From: Aphis gossypii
Lineage: Eukaryota; Arthropoda; Insecta; Hemiptera; Aphididae
NCBI RefSeq assembly: GCF_020184175.1
Contig: NC_065531.1
Span: 68,542,604 to 68,606,603 of the forward strand
DNA: 64,000 bases
Reading direction: 5' to 3'
Shown: piece after piece, positions 27,701 through 39,300 of the stretch
How positions within the stretch are numbered: position 1 is the first letter of the stretch
How the letters are laid out: each line of letters starts with the position of its first letter
Made by a program: the position numbers and the translations under genes
The notes under the pieces: generated by a model
What the model saw: the letters and a program-made list of their open reading frames with translations, nothing else
Database searches by the model: none
Told to the model about the DNA's origin: nothing

Positions 27701-30283
27701 GCAACGCGCGTACCGGTCAACAGTTATAATATTAGTCGGGATTTCGTGTGTCATGCAGTCGCTATAATATAATATAGTTTTGTCTATTAAATTTCGACTG
27801 CGTAGTTATTACACTTGGCCGGGTGTTGCTTTTTCGCGGACTAGTTCATAAATCTCCGCCATAGGCAGTCCACCGGACAGGATTTCCGTCGCCCGTTTCA
27901 CATTAAACCTTGGCTCCGTGCCGCCACCGTCGCCGCCGGTTGCGAGTGGCGTAATCGCGGTCCATTGTTTTTAGCGGTCTTACGACGTTGCGAAACAAAT
28001 TATTTAATTATAATCATGATCGCACCTCGGCGACAACGATATAATATTATACTTGGACGGCATCAAAACAATATGGGTTTACCAATATTGAATGTACAAT
28101 GTACCGCATTGTTACTATATATACAACCGCCAAAAGCCTTCATTGTACATTGGTATTGTAATGTCGGAGTGTTAAACAGATAAATAATTTGATTTTGGAT
28201 CAAAGCAATAATATAATTGATATGAACACACACATTTCTATTTTATCCTCCTCCCTTCACAGTCAAGATTAAACGATGTACCCCATTTTGACACCCACCG
28301 TTTTCTCATGCCGCTATAGCGTTTATATATAGTTTGTTATTGTGCTCTTTTCAGTGGTATATAATGTACAAATAGTGATAACGTTAAAACATATCGTTTA
28401 TAGATCAATATTAAGTTCTAAAACAATCTAATCTGTCAAGTTGAACGATTTGACTAATAGTGTGTTGTTTTGTATTTCAGCCGTCCGAGCGGACAGGATG
28501 CGAGGAGGACGAAACAAATTCGGTCCGATGTACAAACGTGACAGGGCGAGAAAGTTGCAGATGATGCGTCAGCGACAGATGGCCGTGCAGACGTTGCGCG
28601 GCGGCGTGGTCACGTCGGCCGGAGCCAACAACCACCACCAATTCGCCATGTTGGCCGGCGACGCGGTTACGCTAGGCCAGTACCCAGGCTCCACCATCAC
28701 ATCATCGGTGTCCAGTTTGCACATCAAACAAGAAATTCAGATTCCCCAGGTGAGACGAGTTTGCGGTTTTCATAATATTATCGTGCTTAGATACGTTCGG
28801 TAACGTCTAAGCAAAAAATACAAATAAAATGACATGAAAAATCACTTTGAACTTTTTTCGGTGTTTATATGTATAATGCCTTATCATAAATCACAATTAA
28901 CCAAGGGCATATAAATTAAAATAGCAAATTAATTTTTAAAACCACATTACGAGTATAAGCGTTTTTCACGCGAAACTTACATTAATTATTATAACCTTTT
29001 AATTCAATCGAAGTCTTTTGCCCACCCGTAGATTAGATATTTATATTGTCCATGTGTTTATAGAATTTTAGGTTTCTTCTCTTCAAAAAAAAAAAAATCT
29101 CAACTTTAAAATGTATAGGAAGTACTTATACAACATAATAATGATAAAACCGTGCGTTTTCGATCAGTTTTATTTGATTTATATCGTTTCCAATACCTAT
29201 TGCATCATTACGATCGCACCGACGTTCGATTTTTCTGCGTTTTCAAACGATGAGTTTCATACAAAATAATTATACGTTATTGTTTCTGAGTAATAACGGT
29301 GTGTGGTGTACCTGCATCGATATTATTTTTTCATCGGACGAACGCACATCATCACATAACAATATTATTTACGTATTTGCGTGGGTAATTTTTGCGGTAA
29401 TCAATTTCACTTATTATAATAATGAAAATATAACTCGCGATCGTCGTTACAACGAACATGATTATTGCGACCGATGTTGGTGTCCTACGCGATCGCGTAG
29501 GCTCAGTAAAATGTGCGTAGTTGTTTAAACTGGTACGAAATGGAAATTTCACACAACCTCCGTCCCGTAATTAACATTATTTTTATACGCTTATACCGGT
29601 AGCCAAAAGCTCGTTTCGTGCAGAGTTTCGATATTTTATTAATTTAGGCCCGCTATAAGTGACAGACGGTTTGCGCTAAAAGGAAAATGTCAGAACTCTT
29701 GTTTGTTTTCTCTATACCCAACCGAAATGTAATATTTTACACACTCCTAACTCGCACAAAAAAAAAGGATAGAAACTTAGATTTAATATCATGGTGTATG
29801 TATTTTAATACGTTTATGTTTGTTCTCGAACAGGTGTCTTCGTTGACGTCCTCACCCGACTCGTCTCCCAGCCCGATCGCCGTGGCTCTGGGCCAGGCCG
29901 GACTCGGGTCTCTGGCCACCGGCGCCGGAGGCACTACGTGCGTGGTCAACCAACACTCGCAAATGACGCTGCAAATCGTGGCATCGGCCAACGGCAACAA
30001 CAACAACAACAACAACAACACTAGCAGCAGCAACAACAACAACAACAGCACGGGAGTGACCAACATGACCGGAGCGAACGGCGGCGTGCCGCCTTCGCCG
30101 CTCCAGCAACATCACCAGCAGGCGCAACAGCAACAACAGCAACAGCAACAGCAGTCGGCGGTCCCGGCCGCGTCCATGTTGTCCGTCAACAAAATGTGGT
30201 CGCCACCATCGTCGCCCAAGAACTACCTGTTGTCCGCGCACCAGCAGCAACAGCAACAGCAGCAGCACCACGTGTCGCCGCAG

Positions 30284-30315
<32 letters not shown>

Positions 30316-33300
30316 GATGGTGGACGGCGGCGGTAGCACGTCGACCGCCGCGGCCGCGACCGCCAACGTGGTCGGCGGCACCGGCGTCAAGGGCATGTCG
30401 CCCATGATCCGGGACTTTGTGCAGGGCCTGGACGACCGGGAGTGGCAGAGCTCGCTGTTCGGCCTGTTGCAGAACCAGACGTACAACCAGTGCGAGGTCG
30501 ATCTTTTCGAACTCATGTGCAAGGTGCTCGACCAGAATCTGTTCTCGCAGGTGGACTGGGCGCGGAATTCGGTGTTTTTCAAAGATTTGAAGGTAAGGAT
30601 CTTATACTATACTGCTCATAGATTTTAAGTTTAAAAAAACCCGATAAAGGGTGAGCCGACGACGTGAGCATCGATATACACTCGAGTGACGGCCGATACG
30701 TGTAAAACCTATTTAGATATGATTCAATAATAATAATAATAATAAGTGATCATATATTATTAGACTCGTATGCATGTATATATGTGTTCAATCTCGTGTT
30801 TGTACACGCCCGCGCGTGATCGGTCCATTATGAAAACAGCGGCAGACCGATCGTTTCGCGGTTCGGGTTGGTTGCAAATATGATTAAAGTGCCGAGGGGG
30901 GGAGGGGTAGAGTGGACGTACGAACGAAATAAAAAATGAGGCCAAGTTCATCGCCGCCGCACACACGCGCAAGCACTCAGCAAGTCGTCGTCGCCGTCGT
31001 CGTCGTCGTTGTTGTGTGTACGTAACGCTCTCGCACTCACATTGGCGCGGCGACCGGCCCGCGCGGTTTTGCGCAACTCAGGCGCACAGAAAGCCCAACG
31101 ACTCGAAACCGATTGTGTACGCGCGCGCGCGTGTGTGTGTGTGTGTAGAACAATGCCGCCGTAGATGCCGTGCGTGCGATTTATTTTTTTTTTCGTATTT
31201 ATTATTTAATTACGATCGAAATGATATATTATTATGTGTAGCCGCCGAAAAAAAAAAAAACGAGTTGGCCGCAGCAACGATTGTATATATACACTATTAT
31301 TATATATATTGTTCTCGTTATGTATCGCGTAAGAGCTGCAGGTTTGTTGCGTTATGTCGTCGCGCGGTGCGTGCGACGGCGGGACTCGGCCCGCCCGGGA
31401 ACACGCGAAATCCCGTGGGATTCGCGCATATTTTATCGCCGTGAACGTTTAATAATTAAACGGGAAAACGTAAAATACGAAAGCGCTTTTTTTACAGCTA
31501 TACCGCTCGAACGCGCTCGTCGTGTATAATAACGTTACGGCGTATACCTATGCCGTTTATCGTACAGACGTTTTTTTGATTTTGCGCGCGTCGTCGGTTA
31601 AAAATAATTTACGAAAAAAGACGAGCGTATAAATATAATAACGTTCGGCGGCGTACCGTGCCGGCGAGTAAGCGCATGGCGCTCGTTGGCCCGGCACAAA
31701 GACAAACCGATGGTCGCGGCGGCACCGGCCCCGTATTGTGTGTGTGTGTGTGCGGTAGTCGCGGCCGCAGTCGTCCCGGGGGCCCGATTTAGGGGGTCGG
31801 CGGCGGCGGCGGTGGCGGAGACGTCCTCGGCGGTGGTGGCGGTGGTGCTCGCGCCGTTCCCTCCGCTTCGCGCCGCCGCCTTCTCCGCCTTTTGACGATG
31901 CTCATTACATTGTGTCGGCGTTGCCGTTCCGCCGACGTCGTCGTTGTCGTCGTCGTCGTTGATAAAATACTTTATTATTGTTGTGTGTTCAATCGAGTCG
32001 GAACGGCGATGTCGCCCTCGACTCATAATATTATGAATAATTATAATACGTATGCCGTGTGGGCGTGTGGCGACGATACTCGTCACGATAGGGCTCGGCG
32101 GCGGACTTGAACATTCGGCCCCGGAAAAAAAAACCATTTCGTCCTGGGCATATTTTTGGGGGGTACACGTGCTTATCTCGAAGTCTTGTGGAACACGACG
32201 CCCTCGATATAGTTAGTGATTATCGAGCGTGTAGAATAACGTTGCAGTACTCCGCTTAATAAAAACAGAATAGTATATTAATACAGTTTGCACAGTATGT
32301 TTTTATCTAATACATTATTTTTAACAATGTCAGTAATGGTTTAACACGAAACAATAATATTCAATATATATTTTTATCTACAGTCTATAAAGCAGGAATG
32401 CCTCCATTTGTTAATTATAAAAATTACCGCCTACTCCCAACCGTACCGAGAAAAGTCCCGATATCCCGCTGGCTGCATTGTCCGCCTGCACCGGTAATAG
32501 AGTTCGGAAAATGCTACATAGTCACGATACTGTACGAATCAGAAATAAAGCACGATTTTTTATACGTTTAAATTTCCTATTATTGTTAAAATTTTACAAT
32601 TTATTTATTTGAAATATTTAACCTCGTTTTGCACGACCGGCAGTTGCGAATTTAGTTAAATATTTCATTTGTGTTCGTTCGTCGGTAAATTGTACACTAA
32701 TATCACTTTAGTGTGTGTTTGTGTTTTTTTTTCTGGGTCATATCGATGGCGTGGTGGAAATATTCGCTGGTGACGTATAGATGGCCGGAAAGGAGCGCCC
32801 CCGAACGAAAGTTCGACCGTTGTAGTACTACTCGATAAACCCGCCATCCCATCATTCTTTCCCTAGTTTTTAAATATATAGTTTTCATTTTTTTTCATAT
32901 ACTTTCGATTGCTATCGACACATTTACTCATAATATAGGTTTCGATACTAACAATAGCCGAGTACCAATTAAATATTAAAATATTTTCTCAAACTTTTGC
33001 GTTATTTACGCTAATACCAAGCCATCAGCATTTTTGTGCCAGTTCGAAGAAACACGATTTGATTACATGTTATATTTAATTGTCGAATTATAGAATACTT
33101 TTTTTTTTTGACCGATAATTACCAATTTAGGCTAGTTTAAAACATTTGAAGTCTCGAAAGTTTTAAATATTGTAGATTTTTTTCAACAAGAGAGAATATT
33201 CCAATTGTTGTTTCAGTTGTGGTCGTATTTTATCAAATACTTTGTATTTATTAAAATAACTTATGATGTACACGTATTAGGTATGCGTTGTATGTTTGTA

Positions 33301-36300
33301 AATATCAAATTATTTTTTAAGACAATTCTGAACGTTTTTAATAATTAAAATGAATCAAATAATATACTTGAATAAATATAAAATGTGGACCGGATGGATA
33401 CACTATATTATGTACTCGCGTGTGCTCCCATATCATTGTACGACGGGCAACTCCCATTAGATACGTGTATGTATAATAATACTGATGTATGTATTATAAA
33501 CATTACACGACTGTTGTTTAGCGCACGAACGACGAGGCGAAAAGTTTGCATTACGCCCGTGACACAAATATTTCGGAATATATTTATATTCATTACTCGG
33601 TTTCAGTTTTTTTTTTTTTTTTTTATATATAATATGCGCGTACGTACAAAATAAAACAATATATATTATGCGTTTTGCAAAACGGTTAAAAATCCAAAAC
33701 GTGTTTTAAGCACAATGTTCTATGCATAAACAATGTTTTATTTTAACTGAAAGAATGCCGAGAGAATAATATTATTGTTTACTTGACGGAAATTATTATA
33801 GAATTTTGTTTTTGGAGAATTTTTAAAATAAAATAAAAATATATAAATATATATAAATACATATTGTAAACAACGCGAGAGCCAAGGTCAGGAGTCTCGC
33901 ATATTACGTTTGAAAATGAAAAAAACTTTCATTTCTGAAAATTGTAAATGTGAATTTAAAACTGGTATTACAAATTACAATAGCATATTAATATGAAATA
34001 TATTATAATATTGTTTATAGGAGCCTCGGAGGATATTTTTGTAACGAAATTAATTTACTTGTTGGATGATATTATTTCTTGTTTGTATCTTACGTAACGG
34101 TTTGTATAAATATACGCAGTAAATTTTATGTAATTTTTATTTGGATGTCACACGTGTTAACAATAATATTTTAGTAACCATACCGATAACGTGTGACTGC
34201 ATTTCTAAAACCATATAGTTTTTCATTTTTATAGATGTGCTGCAGACATGATGTTAATTCTATACACTTATGTAAGAGTTTTTATATTTTTAGAAACCAT
34301 GACGGTATGGTACAAATCATGAATAAAAAAGATGATTTTGAGTATAATATAGTCACTCGTATTATACGTGTGTATAATACACGTCTATAATATTTTAACC
34401 GTGGTATAACGATGATAATCGAGTATTATATTGCCGTGTCATAATGACGTTTATACATATTATATATGTATTATAATCGAGTTTTATATTAGAGTTGTTA
34501 AATGAGAGTCGGTTATTTTAACGTAAAAAACTTTTCTGCATTTTTTTTCGTCCAAAGGTCGGCTTACCCTATATTTTGCGTGATGTATACGGAAGGGTAG
34601 GAAGTACATATTGTCTCTGGGGAGTTTTCGTCGAAAATGGGAAATGCTTGGCGGCCTCCATCAGAGCGACAAAAAAATAACACTTTTTATACATAATATA
34701 TAATAATATATTTTTATAATTCGATGTTATTCATGTATAATATTATAATCGTATAATATGTCGTTTACGCTCGCAGTCGAGGGGAGGTGGTCGGACATTA
34801 TTAAGCCATCGTGTAGGCGACACCGGGGGTTAAACGTTCGCAGAGGGGTGCAGTTTGCAACTAGGTTAATTTGGTTGTGTACGGTAGGTCATGGTCAGGC
34901 CAGGGATCGATCTTTGTCGGGCGCGGGTGGGAAGGGATATACGTCATCGCGTATGTGCGCGTGCGCGAGTCCGCGAGTGTGTGTGTCTGTAGGTCGCCCA
35001 AGACGCCTGTACTTCGCTATACATATACATAGTATCGTGTCCCATTTATTACGATACTATTATTATAAACGCTTCGTTTTTTATTCGATAGGGCTTGTGC
35101 AATATTATTTGCCAGTTAGACGCATTCCGGTCGATGAGTTTTTATTTCCGTTATTATAATATTATTATTATTGTTTTTTTGGTTTCCATGTGAAAACCTT
35201 AAACTGTTCTCCTCCTCTTCGTCTTTTTTCGCGTCTTCTCCTCCGTCGTCTACGTTTTTATTTATTTTTTTGTTCGCAAAGGGCTTCGTTTATATTTTTC
35301 GCCGATTGTGTTTGTTCGCGCGCCAAATAACGCGAGACGTATATAAATATAATATATATATATAATACGACCCACCCGACACCCCTCACGCGTTATACCG
35401 ATTATATCGCTAACAACGTCGCCGCCGCGCTGTTCCGATGACCTATTTTTCGGGGTTGCCAAAAAAAAAAAAAAAAAACAGAATAAGTTTAAGGATTGGA
35501 CTCGCAAATACTCGCGGCCCCCGTCTATACGTCCGCCAATTAAATATTATTATTGTCTATACGTGTCGGGTCTTATAATATTATTTATTTGTCTTTTCGG
35601 CAACAGGACGGCGTCTATTCTCTCAGATATCACAGATATCAACTTCCCGCGCCATATTATGCTTACAATGAGTTATAAATGCACTCTTCAAGTTCATTGT
35701 TTTCTGCGACGACCGCGGGTTAAGAACACTTGTGTGTGTGTGTGTTTGTGTATCTGTTATATTTATACTTAGAAATAACAATAATAGAAAAACGCGTGTA
35801 CACGCTGTTTTTAGTGTAAATATTAAGTGTCGTGAACCTAATGCCAATTTTTGTCACCTTGAAATCGACGATGCTCTTCTGACTATAAACGCAGTCGACG
35901 AACAATATAAAAAGGGGGGGAAATATCACACACATGCTCACGCTGCACGCGGAAGTGCCGAAGAAAAAACTACCTATAACAACATAATATATATAATATC
36001 AACATCACGGTGGACACTGACTCCGTCGTTCCATACACAGGCAACTGCTACTATTGTAGTTTATTTTTTACCCGAAGTTCATCGGCCCGAGATTTGTTTA
36101 GTATTTCATTAAACGCGTGTTATTATTATTATTATTATTGATATTATTATCGTGTGTAGTGTGTGCCCTTGTGTCGCGTCGCGCCGTATACAAGCGACTA
36201 TAAGGCGATATGTCCAATCAGACTATACACGTGGGTTTCGGATTCGTTCGTTTTTCCCACCCTTTGATATATTATATTATATAATAATTATAATATTGCG

Positions 36301-39300
36301 ATCCCGAGTTGTGCCGTATAAATCGCACGGCGGTGACATGTTTACGCCAAACACAATTAATGTATATAAGTAGATACTTAATATCCACATTCACATGACG
36401 TGTTCTGTGTCATGCTATCCTTTCCTCGTTATTCATTTAAATATTATAAAACGTATAGTAATAATGCTGCGAGAAAGATTTTTTTCCTAAGTATTATCAA
36501 ACTCTAGTGTCGTTTCTACCTCAATAAATCGTCCACACCTGTTATATAATTCCTATTTAGTACAACGCGCTACGCACACATTATGTAGGTATACTTATTA
36601 TTGCGCTGATGTGCACTAATAAATCGTGAATTTATTGTTTTAATAAATAATCAAAAATATTGAATATATATATTGTGATGCATTTAGGGATGTGCGCAGA
36701 ATACAATCATCGAGACGATTTGCTGCTGTAAATCGTTTGTTGATTACGCAATTTAATTTTTTTAATTTAACAAATACCTACATAATAATGTAATATATGC
36801 GTTGTGTTGTTGTGTAACATTTGATCAAATCTATTGTTTCTCGATTTTACCGATTCGAATAGTAAGATCTTCAAATAAATCTTTATAATTATAATAATAT
36901 AATATCTTATGAGTATAAGATAAAATATTTAAATCCACAATATACTTGAAACACCCACACACCCACCTGTAGATTGCGGTTGATCCGAGGGTGGCTACAT
37001 GCGAATCTCATCCAAACCTCATTTTTTTTTTATGCTCAACTACATTACAGCCACGATTTGAGAACGAACCGTGGGCAACGTGTTTAAACTTTTGCGTGAC
37101 CAACTCATTAACAGAAGAATTAGCCTGTAAATATCACAATCATGTCTCGTTATGTGCATCACGTCACGATCCCGCGTGGCGTGGTGTTGACACGTACACT
37201 TATATATTATATTATAGTCCAACCGGTTGTCCGATAAGTTTCTGTAATTATTATCATACGCCACTCTGACGTTCAGACGTGCACTTTTTTTCCCGGTGCA
37301 GCTGCACTCGCCGCGTACAGCGTTGTGTCTACTACGCGCGATGATGCTCAGAGATTATACTTTGGCGTAGTATATGTATATCGACATAATAATATAATAT
37401 GGGTGCAGTGCAGACGGCTGCGGCCGGGAGTTTTCTTGACGTCATTATAAGACAAAAAAAAAAAGAATAATTTTTAAAATGATGTCATGCACGAGTTTTG
37501 ATCGTTTCGATACATTTTATAACACTTATTGTTGCTACTCATCGGTACGTAATATCGTGTATAATAGCAAAATATTCCAACGTCTACGACGATACACACG
37601 ATGCAATATACCTACGTACGTATGTGATATCGCAATTTCACTGATATTAAAAAAAAAAACTATATTATTATGTATAACGCGCGTAGGTAACGATAATAAA
37701 ACGTACTCCCATGTTACGTCGTCGTCGTTGTTTATTATTATTATTATTGTATATAGTTTTTTTTGGCGTGTATCCAGTACGCCACATGTCAAATGTCCCA
37801 TTTTTACGATTACAAGGTTCTCGTGGATTAATAAAATCAGCGGGAACGCGTTCTAACGATATATTATTGTGTGTGTATATATAACAACACCTATGTAGCG
37901 TATATAAAATATTATATTAAAAATAGACATGGTGGCCAACCCTATATAATGAAAAAAAAAATAATGATGATGACGGCGATGATTAGGCACGCTGCACTGC
38001 AGGTCTCGATGGTAATATCGAGCGTTGTACGTTCTCGTCCTGCCGTGGAAATACCTCGCTTTATACTGCCGTGGTACGATGGCGTCGTTTTTCTTACGGC
38101 GGCGTATCGGATTTTCCACGCGCGCGTACGAGTGAAATCGCCGGCATTGGCCTTGAGCTTCAAGGTTCTATCCTGCGGTGAAAGCGGAAAACGCAGATGA
38201 GACGGAGTGTATAAAAAAAAAAAATTAAGACTCACGTAATAACGCGCGTAACGCATTACTGTATTAAGTTATTTTTAAAACCTTTTTTTTTTCTTTTCGG
38301 ATTTTCTCGCACCGACCGCGACGACGACTACAACTACTGACACAGAGTATAACGGGTGGAATGTTAATTTGTACCAAGACGTAATAGCAGCACTTTGTAG
38401 AATTAATATATAAATTAGCGGTTCTTAACCTTTTTATATCCGAGTTCTGTCTCTATATACGTTTTGAAAATTTCTATATATATATATCTATTATTTGATC
38501 TTATAACTTAATTTTTTTGTTTATTAAAAAATGAATACGTTGTTTTCATTTCTGCGGGGAGGAGTCTTTTGTTAAAAAAGCTGCGTAGCATAAAAATTTA
38601 ATCATTTAATGTACAAAAGTAAAGTGAAATACTTATACAATTATTATGATTTATATATTTCACAATCGGTTTTGTTTTAATAACGAACGAGGACTTCAAT
38701 ATATGTTATTTATTCTTAAAATATTCTGTACGTCCAATTTATTTCGATGTTTATTTTTTGAATATAATAATAAGTAGGAAAATGTATTTTTTACACAGAC
38801 GTATCCACATGAAAAATAAAGGATTAGAATCCAGTAAGGTTTGTGCGGACAACGCCGATATTCAATATTATGTAAATAACGATTTCAGTTTTTCTATTAA
38901 TCGAGATTACCTTTGATTATCGTTTATATCGTGAGCTTTTCACGAGTCACAGGTTGAGAAACACTGGACTAAAGATGGCTGTTTTGTTATTGTTGTTATT
39001 GAAGTAATAGTAGTTATTTTGTTATAGTCGTGGTCGTTGTATAGTGTTAGTGTTAGTAGTAGTAGTAGTAGAAGTAGTATAGTAACTATATATAGCAGTT
39101 GTAGTGTAATAGTAATCGTCGTCTTGTGTGTACGTCTCGGACTCTGACGAGAATATATAAAAACGAAATTACCGTCCGACCGAAAACGAGTGCACGCAGT
39201 CGTTACGGATTTATATACGTATATATACCTTATACCTGTATTATACCTATTATTATTATATCATTATTATTACTATTATTATATACCGTGCAGTAGATGT

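Larger units (their letters stand above)
12737..28480 (+). other. ftz-f1: ftz-f1 intron 1 (15.7 kb)
   Basis: The GT-AG intron (gttagt ... tgtatttcag) interrupts codon 216 between the zinc fingers and the FTZ-F1 box. It contains GC/CpG-rich islands at about 16560-17750 and 23300-25300, with AT-rich sequence between, many (CGT)n/(ACG)n and (CGG)n runs, and two perfect NR5A sites (23775-23783, 24538-24546). The long open frames in it are repeat-driven and show no recognisable domain. Confidence 0.9.

Noticed and set aside
29852..30582. Minus-strand poly-Leu, poly-Val and poly-Cys frames
   Set aside because: Antisense readings of the CAG/CAA and AAC repeats in exon 3.
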